NCBI GenBank assembly: GCA_025765595.1
Contig: JAIVFH010000180.1
Location: forward strand, 1 to 55,303
Reading direction: 5' to 3'
Length of the DNA: 55,303 nucleotides
From: Obelidium mucronatum
Taxonomy: Eukaryota; Chytridiomycota; Chytridiomycetes; Chytridiales; Chytriomycetaceae
The position numbers and the translations under genes were made by a program. Shown here piece by piece: positions 38,589-50,100 of this stretch. Below the pieces are notes generated by a model. That model saw only the letters and a program-made list of their open reading frames with translations. It did no database searches and was not told where the DNA came from. Position 1 is the stretch's first letter. Every line of letters starts with the position of its first letter.

Positions 38589-41117
38589 TGGCACCGTTTC
38601 GGCAGGGCGGTAAATTTGCGAAGCGTCCTCAACCTGTTCGTTCCAAGACCAATGCGAGATACACACCATATGAAAAGAGATCCGGAATGCCGGATACACC
38701 ATTATTGAGCCGAGCCCCTTTGCACCGTGAAGTCAGCAGCAGAACACCAACATCCGTTTTTGCAGATTCGAAGAACTTTTCAACAAGTTATCTCGCACTG
38801 AGTAAAGCTGTTAAAATTGACAACTATGTGCGACCGGAGTTGAAGGCAAAAGAAGCGGCAGATTTTAAGATTCGTGAAGCCAGGGACTTAGCACAAGAAG
38901 CTTCCAAGAAGTGCAAATCTGCCACAATGCGTTCAGTTGACTTGAATGTTTTGTTAGCAGAGGATGTGCAAGAAATCGTTGATTGTCTCTTGCCATCCTG
39001 CTCTGACACATACCTCTCCGCACTGGCCCTTCGGATCAGTGTGCCAATTGCCAACAAGGAATTGGATCTTTTGAAACTCAATTGCTTGCCCGATCTAATA
39101 AGTCACTCTTTCAAGCTTTCTACACTTTGGAAATTCTTCCAGTCCAGCTGCTCGGTTCTTTCTGCATTTATTGGTCAAACAGTGGAGCAACCATTGGCAT
39201 CAACGATTCTGTCAATGTTGGCATATGGTCGTAATAAACACAACAATTACCTTCAGAAACATTTGGGTCTCATCTTTCGTGGAGAGAGCTTGTCTTACAA
39301 TGGATTCCGAATACTGAACAAGCTTGGATTGAGCACCTCATATTGGTCATCTACCCGCGTTTTGAATAAATTGGATAAGTTTATATCTGATGGTATTCCT
39401 AGCGTATGGCGACCTTACTCCTTTCTGGGAGTTTATGACAACGTGGAGAATTACAAAACAACGAAAGAAAAGACTGGAAAGAGCTTCAGTCAAAATAGGT
39501 ATGCTGGAAGAGCACAATAGTTCAGTGTATTGATTTAAAATTAGGCTTATATCACGAACAATGTTGGGTGCAGTACAAGTTCAGTATGACAACATTGAGT
39601 TGCCCACAAATATTCCGCTCACTCCATTGTCTCTGCTAAAGCCTCAGTCAATAATGCCATCCAACAAGGATATCGATTTTCTTTCCGCTCATACTCGCAA
39701 TATCCTCCGTTCAATTGCAATTGAAACTGTGCCTGCGTTTGCAACGCTGCAACGCAAGGTTCTCCATCATTCTCGAATAACCAACCAATATACAATTATT
39801 CCAATGGGGCTCTCAAACGAAAAAGACATGTCTGCATCAGGGGCTACTCGAATATGCGAGTTCTTCATGAAACGATTTGGAATCCCACCTGGGATGTCTG
39901 CAGAGCTACCAATGTTCGGAGATGTTGGAACTGTTGTAAATATTCGCTCTGCGCAACAGAGGCGAAGTTGTGACAAGGAGTTTGGAAATGATGTGGATCG
40001 TTTGGAGCCTATCAAACCGTCACCCTCTCCATTCCATGTCAGAATGAAATACATAGAAGGGTGCCGCAGACTGTTCAAGTACGACAACCATCTATTTGGG
40101 TCCATCGGCTATTTTGGAAATGGCATTGATCGATACTTGAATGCTGATAAGTATGACTTTTATGGAATGGAACGCATCTTTCTTGCAACAGGAAATGTGT
40201 ACGGAAAAGCACTTGTTAAGGAAGCATTTGACATCATCTCTGGTGAGAACAATAGGACGGTTATGGGGGCCGGAGTGGAGGAGACATGCAATGAGGTTGT
40301 ATTCCTCGTCGAGCGATGGCTGGGTTCCTCCTGTTATGAGCCAGTGTATTCTGCTGAAAACCGGAAGACAAATGTGGAATACGTGTCATCAGATGAGAAC
40401 CCTTCAAGGAATTACATTCTGCAGCTCTTCAAGCGATTTTGTTGGTACAAAACATACTGCAGTGCAATCAAATTCAATGATGCCATTGGAATTCAATCCC
40501 TCCACAAAGTGGCGCTTCCATTTTTTGCCCGTTTTTGTAAAGGATACTGTCATGCTATTGTTAGCGACTTGATTGAGCTCGAGAGTTGTATGTCACAACG
40601 CTGCTCGTACATTGTCAAAAACAACCGAGTCGTCAACCCTTCGGGTTACCCATACTCGCATGTGGCAATTGATCAAGCAATGGAGCATTTGAATGGTGAT
40701 TTCAAAAAGATGCTGCCATCTGGAGCATGTATGTCTGACACATACACGAACAGGATTGCAATGACTTGCGGAAAAATACAAGGATATCGCGAATCCTTTT
40801 TGGAGGAGTTTGGCATGGCACATCGTGCAGGAAAGCATTCTGACGTATCCTTGAAAGACGAACAAGATGCATTCCTCAAGGACATCACTGATACTAAAAT
40901 GCTCAGTTTTTCTAAAAACTCCAAGAATGAATTTTTTGTTGAATGTGTTGAGGAGAAGGAGGCTGAAATTTTGCTGCAGGAGTATATTCCCCGACTGATT
41001 CTCAGTCGCCAATCAAATTCAAGCTTCATATTTGAAGAAGAAGAAGCCGAAGCTGAGAATTTAGAACTGAATGAGGATGATTTTGAGATTATTGACTTAA
41101 CAGGAAATTCAAAATAA
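38369..41117 (+). CDS. DUF6589-like putative transposase, spliced, 900 aa
   Basis: Two exons, 38369-39498 and 39545-41117. The 46-nt intron (ATAG|GTATGC … AAAATTAG|GC) removes a TAG and joins the frames exactly (…SFSQNRLISRTMLGAV…), so this is one gene. Residues 1-73 are encoded in the inverted repeat. The middle region has the pattern MFGDVGTVVNIRSAQQRR (about 500-517), which resembles the GDxxT…RxxxxQRxR block I associate with DUF6589 proteins. Near 750, IDQAMEHLNGDFK resembles the E-H-L-N block of that family. Asp504 and the Glu of MEHLN are candidate catalytic acids for an RNase H-like fold. The C-terminus is acidic. Assignment is from memory of the family pattern, not from a search. Confidence 0.75.
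39499..39544 (+). other. 46-nt intron in the DUF6589-like gene
   Basis: Donor GTATGC, branch-like TTGATTTAA and acceptor AAATTAG. The length fits the introns of the STAND gene in this window (43-74 nt). Removing it restores one continuous frame. Confidence 0.75.
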
Positions 41118-41171
41118 AAAGTCAACTACTTTTATTCTTCAACATAGCTGCTATAACAAGAAAATTAGCAA

Positions 41172-42843
41172 TTAAAGGCAGATATCATTGTACTTACATA
41201 ACTTTGGTTTTTTGGACTGAGTTTCCAAGTTAACGTACTTACCAGCACTTTCAAGACAGACTGAAGCCCACCACTCACTAATCCCATTCAAACATAGCAC
41301 ATTCGGATCTCGGCAAATATTATGAGCATTGGCAGCAATGGATTCAGCAAATTTCATGCTGAACAAAGTGGCATCAATCCAGCTTTTTCCCTTAACAAGA
41401 GGCCGCCGCAGCTCCACCAACTCGTTCAACATCGATACTCGATTTTCTACCAATAACGGCTTCATGCCTGGTTGGCTGTGCTTTCGCACTTTGGCAAATT
41501 TCTCCACCTTCACATCAGTTCCATCCTCCTCCATGGCTTTTCGTGTACAAACGTCACAACAAAGAGCCGGGTTTGTTCCCGCAGTGTCATTGTGTACAAA
41601 GTAATCAAGAATAACACGGCGTCTGCAAACATTCCCACTACTGAATACTTTGTAAACAGTTTGATATCGACCCTTTTCCGAGTCTTGTGGGAAGGCCTTT
41701 GGGGCTCATTCGTAAGACATGAACAGCTGCCAATCCATCGCGTCCAGCACGGCCAAGCTCTTGAGTCAAATCACAAAAGCTAACCGGAAGTGCAGCATGA
41801 TGTACTTGTCTAGCATTGGGTATATCAACTCCTAGCCCCAATGCACCTGTTGCGAGAATGATGGCGCTTGCCCCTTGTTGAAGTGCAGCAATAATCCCAT
41901 CCTTCTGGCTGTCGCAAATATCGGCTGTATAAATATATACCTTTTGGGTTGACTTTCCTTGCATAAGCAACGAAATCTTATTATATAACTGGTGAAGCTT
42001 TGCTTTGTCATTCCAGTAAATAACGACAGGGAATTTTGAAGTGGGGAAGTACCCTGTTTTTGCAGCATCAAAAACGTATTCGAAATCATGATCATCTGTT
42101 GTCTTCAAGGACACAGAGTAATAGATATTGGGGCGATCTACATTGCCCACAAGCTCCAGGAGTGACCGTGATTTTCCATCCTCTCTCCTCCCCAGCCCCA
42201 TTCGTAGAAATTCTTTCAATTCATTATATCGGCTTCTCGGAATTGTGGCAGAACAGATTAGGACTGGAATACGCTCATATTTCCTCCTTAGTGAGTCGAG
42301 GGAAAGATAGCAGTTTCGATACGTCTCCCCAACATCAAACACCATGTGGACCTCATCAAATATCCAAGCAATGGTCTGCTTTAAAAGAGAAGCCAATAGA
42401 TGCCCATATCGCATTGGCTGGGCCCACAATCCTGATAAGAACTCAGGGGTGGTCCAAATGAATTCGGCATTTGACGCTAACACCTTCTTTATTGCGTCAC
42501 CATCAGAATCAATTGATCCCAAAATTGCTATTCGTGCATCAACCATTTGTTTTGAAAACGATTCACTCTGAAACTTCATGAGAGCAACATATGGAGAAAT
42601 AACAAGCACCGACTTCCTATCCGATTGAGGATATAGACTTGCATGAGCCAACTGAATAAGATAAAATGACCACGTCTTTCCGGAGCCAGTGCCTTGAACA
42701 AGGGAGACATCATCTCCTGCAAGAATTGCTGCAACAGATTGCCATTGAAAGTCTTTGACTTCAGCACGTAATTTCTTTTGGACAATCGAGGAGCATAAAC
42801 GCTGGACCTTTTTGGGAAATGTAGTGGTATTGATTGCGTCCAT
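41172..42843 (-). pseudogene. RecQ-type DNA helicase with one frameshift
   Basis: It starts at ATG 42843 (MDAINTTTFPKKV), three bases inside the right inverted repeat edge. Motifs in order: VQGTGSGKTWSF (I), VISPYVALM (Ia), WIFDEVHMVFD (II, DEVH), LICSATIPRS (III), FPVVIYWND (IV), ILATGALGLGVDIPNARQ (V), TQELGRAGRDG (VI). Then a one-base frame change near 41706 leads to AFPQDSEKGRYQTVYKVFSSG, the CRRRVILDYF…LCCDVC zinc-binding segment, and a C-terminal tail to TAG 41172-41174. Total about 557 aa, unwinding DNA 3' to 5' by analogy to the family. The frame also stays open upstream into the inverted repeat. The shift may be a real inactivation or a sequence error. Confidence 0.88.
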
Positions 42844-42845
42844 TC

Positions 42846-43222
42846 GAGTCGCTGGAGTCGGCACACAAGAAGCAGCGTCAAGGTCTGGTTCCTCCACCAG
42901 CGACTCTATATCGTTGAGTGCAATCGCGGGGAGTGCGATGGTCGGCAACGTGTTTCGGTGCGGAGACAGGGGGTCCTGAATGTCAAACAACTTCAGCAAC
43001 CAAATTCTTCGTGACACAGCTGGTCGAGAGAAAATCCCTGCGGCGAAATTGATGTTTCCTTACCATTTTAGTCCCGTGCCAAGTTTGGAGGGTGGTCGAT
43101 GCGTGGTGCGAGAGAGCGAGGGGATAGAGTGGCGGCCACTAGAGGTTTGCACTCAGACTGCTCTTCGAAAAAATTTCGTTTTCGAAAAAAATAAAAAGAG
43201 CAGTCTGGATTCATTCAGACAA
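42846..43222 (-). repeat. right terminal inverted repeat, 377 bp
   Basis: Inverted copy of 38213-38588. Here one extra A puts the ATG that opens the left gene out of frame with the shared leader (RIWLLKLFDIQ…), so the helicase probably starts either at a non-ATG codon or at the ATG at 42843. Confidence 0.93.
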
Positions 43223-43231
43223 ACAAAAACC
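43223..43231. repeat. target-site duplication, right (ACAAAAACC)
   Basis: Identical to 38204-38212. Confidence 0.9.
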
Positions 43232-43477
43232 GATTTCTTTTATTGATACACTGGAAAAGACCAGGTGGGGAAAATCGATGCCTGGCTACTTCTCCTGGAG
43301 GCGCTGTCACCGGAAACTTGCTTGGTGGCTGTCCGCAAGTGGCATCTTGGAGACCCGGTTTGTAGTCTTGATGGCTTCGGTAAGGATCTGTTTTTGGCGG
43401 CCGGGAGGAGTCCATCTCTGTAGTTCCCCTTCAGCAACACACCTCCAACTCACATATGCCTCCCCGGCATCCGTGTT

Positions 43478-44126
43478 TTATAAAGGGTGCCGTGGTGGTT
43501 CCTCCCCTAGACCTCTGTGGTGAAAGCGGGGAGGTTGTTTAGTTGGAGTATTTACCTTTTCATCTTTAGGCTTTCCCGCTCTTTCCGATTGCAGCAAGTC
43601 AAGCTTGGTCTTCTTCTTAGTTCTATAAGAGCTGGACGACGACAAGGATCCACTGGAGGAGCTCTCGGATGAATCGCTTGTGGATGCGTCCTCATCAGAA
43701 TCTAATGAAGAGTTGCGGGATCTCTTGGATCTCTTTGACTTTTTGGAGCGATGGTGGGACTTTCTACGACACTTAGGGCTAGGACGGCGTCTTGGTGAAG
43801 AAGGTGGTGAGTCTATACTGATGTCGTCATTTCCCCTATTAAGGTCTTCCCCTGGCCCGAACTCCCGGTTCAGCTTGCGCATTGATGTTTTGAATCTCCG
43901 GTTGATGAGCGGCAGGATCCAGATCGTCCTCCGGGTCAGAGTCGATTGGCACTGCTGGTGCTGCGTTTCCTTCTCGAACTCGCCGGATATTGAAGCGGTG
44001 TACGCCCCTATCGTCTCCTTGGTTGGTCTCCACGTTGTCGTTGAGCCATTGGATGATGCCCCTACGTAGGTTTTCCACGGAGTCATCGGCGCCAGCTTGG
44101 ATTCCTAGTTCTGCCGAGATAGACAA
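43478..44126 (-). pseudogene. gag-like protein remnant, SR-rich
   Basis: Two minus-strand frames make one protein. The first runs from ATG 44126 (MSISAELGIQAGADDSVENL, RRGIIQWLNDNVE…) to about 43890. A frame change then leads to …RRFKTSMRKLNREFGPGE and a long Arg/Ser/Lys-rich tail (CRRKSHHRSKKSKRSKRS, SSDSSESSSSG) ending at TAG 43478. A folded N-terminus and basic low-complexity tail fit a retrotransposon gag, but no zinc knuckle is seen. DNA to the right (44140-44330) might be its leader or LTR. A host splicing-type SR protein is a less likely alternative. Confidence 0.4.
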
Positions 44127-44731
44127 CAGTCCTCTGTATGTACGACTTCAAATTTACCCCTGCTCATACAGTGAGGGGGGGTTCGTGGTTTGCTGGCTGC
44201 TGTGGCTGGCCTTGGGCGGGGTGGGTTGGGGTGTCCTTGGTCCATAGCGAAGGAGGCAAGGGGACGGACGGACTGGACCTGTGTTGGACTGTTAAGCCGG
44301 AGAAATTGGTATATAATCACTTCTCGCAGTAACCCCCTTTTCTTGATAAGAACAAATTATCACACTTTATCACTTTGGACTCACAAATTTATGTGGACAA
44401 ATAAACGGGCTAAATTGGATCAGACGACCAATGCACAATTCCCTGCCAGGGCCGCCATCCCCAAGATATGCCTCTAACGCAACGCTAATTCCATCTTCTC
44501 CATCTGGTATGTCTGTGTATACTGCTTCTCATCTAAAAGCTGGCTTTAGACTATGACTACGAAGAGAAAGAGGAGAGGAAGCCGCACAAGCACACAGCAC
44601 AGCAACAGACGATCGATATCAGCCTCAGCACACCAATTTCTGTCACTGGCAGCAGCACTACTGGTCAATCAAATAGTCTACCAACCGATTCTCCAATAAG
44701 CCCAACGTCTTCTCGAAATTCACTAAATATC
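44127..44731. other. 5' region of the STAND gene and unassigned DNA
   Basis: 44560-44731 is in frame with the first STAND exon and protein-like (Gln/Ser/Thr-rich, e.g. TIDISLSTPISVTGSSTTG), but it lacks an ATG before a TAA upstream. It may therefore be coding sequence from an earlier exon; GTATGT at 44507 and an AAAAG acceptor-like end at 44539 are present nearby. 44127-44500 shows no gene. Confidence 0.4.
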
Positions 44732-47700
44732 ATGGAGAGAATCAAACATTGTAAGTCGAGTTCTGTTTTGAACTCAGCGCATGTTAATTGCCAATAAGTT
44801 GGCAGCTCGATTAAGGAAAAGATGCCTCACCCAAAAATTCAAGTCAAAACTTCAGCGGTGACAGACGGAGAAGCCCCCAAAAAAGATGCTAAGCCGTCGT
44901 TTCCGCCTGTGGAGTCTTTTTCTTTGTCAAATCAGACCAGTCCTGTTCAAAGATACAACGAAGCAATCAGTTCTTTGGTGGATCCCGCCCTGGAAGAAAA
45001 ACTCACCTCACTTGCGAAATGCTTCATCACTACTTTTCAAGTCAATGATTTTGAAAAAAAATCATTGATTGAGATGCTTGACGATGCGAAAACGGGTTTC
45101 GAAGACTTTAAATCATCCGCGGAGAAGATCATGGAGAAATCCAAGAATGCAGGTGGATTCGCCGGAGATGCCACCACTTGGGTGGAGGATTCTATTGAAA
45201 ATGTCGTCACTTTTGTTGATGGAGTGGCTGAACTGCATCCTATTCTTAAAGTTGCCTGGATGGTGTTGTCGTATGGATACAAGGTTGTCCCAACATTCAT
45301 TTATTCAAAGCTTATGTCTCACCACCAACAGAAAGCCAAAGAAGCAAAGGAGACTGACCACAACTTTGATGACCTTGCAAAACGATACTTAGAGATCAGC
45401 CAGAAAGTTCAAATCTTGGAAAGTGGAGGAACCCAAACCCTGAATGACGATGCAAAGGCTTTGCTAAAGAAGAGTGCTAATAAAATGAAGGAAGCTTTGA
45501 TTTCTGCCATTGAGCTTTATTTACAATATGCTCAGGAATCATGTAAGTTCTACAATTTTTTATTTTCTTGAGAATTTTCAAAGTGTGTGTCAGTTCTTCA
45601 CAAGGTTGCTAGCAACTACAAGGAGAAACTTTCTGCAGTGCAGAAAGATCTTGAAGATTCTTTTGAGGAAATGAAGGTTGATTCGCAAATCGCATCTTAC
45701 TTGAAACTGGATTGGTTGGTAGATAAGATGGATTTCCTCATTCAAAAGTTTGAGACCAGTACGTCGTTGTCATTATCCTGCTTTTCTTCGTGTTTATTTC
45801 CAATTTCAAAAGATTCAAGTCTTTTCTATGAGGCGAACGTTGTTTGGGGTGATATAATCACAGTGGAATGCATTCGCTATCCTGGAACAGTCAGTGAACT
45901 GCGTCAGAAAATCGGAGCCCGCTTTGACGAATTGAGGCAGGTCGAGTATACATTGTCGGTTGAGAATTCGGACGGAAACCTCATTCACTTTGCGGACGAT
46001 GCTGAGTTTCAAGAAATAATTCAAAACCATCCATCAGGGCGGGTTCATGTCAACAGCCACTTCACTAGAGAGGTGGCTGTCTTTTACCCGTTGTCTCCCT
46101 TGGCGTATCCTAAAGAAATTCGAACGGAGAGCTCTTTTGATGTTATGATAGCATACAGGTGTGTACTCTGTGTGTAAATTGATGTTAAATTTGTTTTTCA
46201 GTCGCACAAACGAAAATCGGGCTGTTGCGCTCTATCTGGATTTGCGGAAACACTTCCCGGCACTGAAATTATTGATATGTAAACGAGACCCGCTGAGTAA
46301 TTCGTACGAGGGTATGGCGGAAGCTGTGATGAAGAGCTTGGCTGTTGTCGCATGTATTTCCAAGGATTTTGCTGTGAGAATTTCATTGGATTTTGGCGTG
46401 ATTGTTCATTTAAATTAATTCGAATGTATTAATATTTGGTGCAACAGGAATCCCCATTCTGTTTTCAGGAGATTGAATATGCAACTTCCTTAAAGAAAGT
46501 TGTCATTCCGATTTGTTTCACCGAACCTGATTTGTTTCATTCTGTGTTGGTGAAATCTGGGGTCCCGTGTCCAGACCCTATTATCAACTTTTCTAATCTT
46601 ACCCCATCGTCGCAAGAGTGGTCCAACAAAGTTAAGCAGCTTGCAAACAAAGTCAAAACGCTCTTTTTACCTATTGTGACGACCGTGTGCGACGCAATTC
46701 GGGGGTGGCTGTGTCCTGCTGACTTTTCGTACGACTTGGTTCATTATGAAAGCGAATTTGCCGCTGGTACGTGCTCATGGGTGGGCAGCTGTTTGGAGCG
46801 ATGGGTGTTGGAAGACGACTCCAAAAGAATGATGTGGCTTCTGGATGGAGCCGGTACTGGGAAGTCCCTGATCTCTTTCAAAGTTTGGAAGTGTTTGGGG
46901 TCTGATACTCCCCTATTGCCTGGTGCAGTCTTCTTCTGCAAGCACCACGACAAAAAAAAGAGTGATTCGACTGTTGTTATTGCCACTATTGCTTGGCAGC
47001 TTAGTCAACTCTTCCCCAGCCTCAAAGCTCATCTTCTTCAGGAAATGGAGTGTGATATCGAGGCAGTCCGGTCTGGTAAACAGAGTGTTCTTCAGCAACC
47101 ACAGAACGCTTTCAGACGCCTTATTCTTGATGGTCTCGCTGGTATTGCCACGGAAGGCAAACAATATCTGATTGTTATCGATGCATTGGATGAATGTCAA
47201 ATCAAAACACGCGCAACGTTACTGGATGTGTTTGTCGATTGTTGCCGTCTGCTTCCGCCATTTCTGAAGCTTTTTGTTACGGGTCGTCCAGAGCAAGACA
47301 TTTACAAACGACTTAAGGAGGCTGCTCCTCTTCTGTTGGTCCCTGCAAAAGAAAACACGCTTCTAGACATCGGAGTGTTTGTTCGTACTCGTTTGACACT
47401 TATTTGGAACCCGCCTCCAGGAGATATTGTTGATGCGGTGATGGAGAAGGCCGAAGGCTTATTCATATATGCCCGCAACATTTGCCAATATCTTCAAGAT
47501 CAAAGAGTCTCGGCATCCACTGCATTGGAAATTGTTAAGGGGTTCCATACTGGTGCAGACTCTGTTTACAAAGCGATCTTACAGCGTGAACTTCAGCTCC
47601 AAAATACATTGAGCGATTCTTCTTTTCGCAAGGTGTTTGGTGTGATTTTGGCGGTTCGAGAGCCTGTCTCCATCTCAACTCTTCGGTGTATTGGAAACCT

Positions 47701-49835
47701 TGACTTTACAGAAACTGCCGAGATAGTTTCCAAAGTATGTTTCCTGTGCCTCTTTTTTTTCGATCAAATGTCTCACCCAGAGTACATTGTAGTTTCGGTG
47801 TATTCTCAAGTTTGAAAACAACAAGATTTCAATCATTCACAAAAGCTTATACGACTTTCTGACGACCCGAATTCGTTGTGGGACCATTCATTTCATCAGT
47901 ATTCCATCTGTTGAAGCAGAACTGGCAAGAAACTCTCTTACATTACTCACTATGGATCTCTTTGAGAATATGGCCCACCTTGACCCAGCTCTTGAGTACC
48001 GTCGAGTTCTCACAGAAACGATTCTTGAGAAACAAGAAATTATGACAGAGGCCTTGAAGTATGCGGCTGCCTTTTGGGGTGACCATTTCATCAACTCCAG
48101 TTACCCTCCAGATGTTCTTCCATCACTCCACAATTTTTGCAGTTCGAAGCTTTTGAATTGGCTTGAATTGATGTTGCTGCTCAGGAACTTGAATTCTGTC
48201 ATTCCCATTGTTCAAGCGGTAATTGATACATTGTCAAGGTACCAAGAAAACAGAGATGCTGCGTTTATTAAGGATATTCTGTCGGACTTGCGGATTCTTT
48301 CCATTCAATTTCGTCAGCAGTTGCTGACAAGCCCTTTGCAGATTTACAGACACGCAATGTTTGCCTGTCCCAAAAAATCAGTAATTGCCAGGACTTTTGA
48401 AAGTCAGAGATCCTTCAAACTTGCTGTTGGCCAAACTGAGACATGGGGTCCCATTTCTTTGACTGGACATGAGAGTTCTGTCAAGGCTGTGGCCTTTTCA
48501 AAGGATGGGACGTTGGTTGTTTCTGGTTCAACGGACAGAACCATTCGAGTTTGGCTTGTTCAAACTGGAGAGTGTATTTTTACCTTGAATGGCGTCCATA
48601 CAACCGAAGTGACATCGGTTGTGATAACGGATGACAAAAAACTTGTTGTCTCTGCATCTATTGACTGTCGGGTTATTGTTTGGTCCCTCGCTAGTGGTGA
48701 AGTCGAAGAACTGAATCACAAAGCACAGAGTCAGTTTGATGAGTACAAGAACGTACAAGTTGCGTTGTCAAAGTGTCAATCCAAAATTGCCGTTTGTTCC
48801 GAGTTTGGATTTATGTTGTGGATGAAGCAAACAGCTGATGCTCGGTACACTTTGGTCAAGAAGGTGAAGGGCAATATCACCTGTGTTGCTTTGTCCTCAT
48901 TGTCTGACTTTGCTGTCACGGGTTCATGGAATGGGTCTATCGGCTTTTGGAATACAGACACAATGACTCAAGTGGAAAGACGAGGTTTCCATGAATCCGC
49001 CGTTCGTTCGGTCGTTATCTCTGATTCTTTTGCCATTTCGTGTGACGCTGGCGGCGTCGTGAAAGTTTGGAACAAAACAAGTAAGACTGTGGATCGATCG
49101 TTTCAACTATCTGGTGGTTTTTTTCTCTCTCTTTCGCTTTCGACTGATCATCGAACTTTTGTTGGAGGAACAAGCAAGGGACAACTGCAAATTTGGTCAA
49201 CAAGAACTTGGGAACTCGTCAAAACCCTACCATTCAGACATGCTTCCAGAGTGAATTCTGTTCACGTGTTGGATGGTGGTCAATTTTGCGCTTCTGGTGG
49301 GGAGGATGCAACTGTTAAAATTTGGGACATGTGTGGCGCATCTTTCAATGAGGATGTTGATGTCCATTTTGGACAGTATACGTGTGTTTTTACCTCGGCA
49401 AACAGTAAATATGTCGCTGCGGGCGATTCAGAAGGCTGCGTAAATGTCTGGGATTTGGAAAGTGGAAAATGCAATTTGTTGCAAAACGATTATTGGATAT
49501 CAGACGTGCGGGTTTTGAACAATATGAGGGTGGCTATTTTGCCATGGGGGGAGGAGAAGTGGAAGGTGCAAAATGGCGAAGGTTTCGAGGTTGACTCTGA
49601 AAGTGCATTAGAATTTTCGAAGTCAGAGAATCTTGAATCAAGAGGGTGTTCACTTTTTGTTGAGAAAGATGGGTGGATTTGTTTGCTTTCTACTGGGGAG
49701 ATGTTATTTGACCTTTCAACACTTCACAATGTTGCCAGGTATGACATACATTCAAAACCTAGGCACTCTTTTGTGAAGGGCGTGTTTGGGTGCATTTTGG
49801 GAAATCAGGCATATGTGTTTATGAAGTGCGAGTAA
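44732..49835 (+). CDS. STAND immune-type protein: helical-PB1-TIR-NACHT-WD40
   Basis: Seven exons: 44732-44750, 44799-45542, 45594-45758, 45813-46158, 46202-46373, 46448-47734, 47793-49835; all junctions are GT-AG and in phase, giving about 1591 aa. Residues about 30-300 are helical and include ELHPILKVAWMVLSYGYKVV, typical of fungal NACHT-protein N-termini. About 315-395 is PB1/ubiquitin-like (TVSELRQKIGARFDEL). About 410-525 is a TIR domain (FDVMIAYSRTNENRAVALY, VACISKDFAESPFCFQEIEYA). The NACHT domain has Walker A LLDGAGTGKSL (about 616) and Walker B YLIVIDALDECQ (about 722), then a winged-helix part (IIHKSLYDFL). WD40 repeats fill about 1134-1560 (GHESSVKAVAFSKDG, TIRVWLV). Such proteins sense ligands through WD40, oligomerise through NACHT, and signal through TIR. 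The true start may lie in an earlier exon. Confidence 0.85.
44751..46447 (+). other. STAND gene introns 1-5 (44751-44798, 45543-45593, 45759-45812, 46159-46201, 46374-46447)
   Basis: Lengths are 48, 51, 54, 43 and 74 nt. Donors are GTAAGT, GTAAGT, GTACGT, GTGTGT and GTGAGA; acceptors end in AAG, CAG, AAG, CAG and CAG. Intron 3 is a multiple of three and has no in-frame stop, so retention would add 18 residues. Intron 4 and 5 flank the TIR exon. Predicted from frame continuity only. Confidence 0.7.
47735..47792 (+). other. STAND gene intron 6 (58 nt)
   Basis: Donor AAA|GTATGT, acceptor ATTGTAG|TTTCGG. Splicing converts a frame that would end at 47815 into the winged-helix sequence FRCILKFENNKISIIHKSLY and continues into WD40 repeats. 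Confidence 0.75.
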
Positions 49836-49978
49836 AAAGGATTGGATTATAGCAAATTGAAAAAAAATTGCTCACACATTTTTTTTTCAACTTTTGCAAC
49901 CACCTGTGCAGGATTTTGTCACCAGGCCCAGTGACTCAGGGTCAAGGTTTTATACTCATTAGCTCAGGATTAGACTTA

Positions 49979-50041
49979 GGGTTTCATGAAACCCGGACCT
50001 CCTCTTGCAAGCAGAGATTGTTACAGCTAAACTAGCGGGCT
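49979..50041 (-). ncRNA. tRNA-like segment
   Basis: On the minus strand GCCCGCTAGTTTAGCTGTAACA resembles acceptor plus A box, CTCTGCTTGCAAGAGGAGG an anticodon arm, and GGGTTTCATGAAACCC a T-arm-like hairpin without the standard TTCGA. It is more likely a tRNA-derived SINE head than a working tRNA. Confidence 0.35.
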
Positions 50042-50100
50042 ATACTGGAAGTGGCTCTACAAATTAATACGGCGCCATGAAGTATAACTTCACTTAAAAA

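Larger units (their letters stand above)
38213..43222. mobile_element. 5.0-kb TIR transposon with DUF6589-like gene and RecQ helicase
   Basis: Termini TTGTCTGAATGAATCC and GGATTCATTCAGACAA begin nearly identical inverted repeats of 376 and 377 bp, and the unit is flanked by a 9-bp duplication ACAAAAACC. Two convergent genes fill the interior, ending 54 bp apart (41117 and 41172). The left gene encodes a spliced 900-aa protein that looks DUF6589-like; the right gene encodes a RecQ-type helicase. A 9-bp duplication and long inverted repeats recall Mutator-like elements, but I see no standard MULE transposase. It is a DNA transposon by structure; which protein is the transposase is inferred, not shown. 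Confidence 0.88.

Noticed and set aside
49979..50041. Functional tRNA gene
   Set aside because: The T loop lacks TTCGA and the anticodon loop lacks U33; more consistent with a SINE head.
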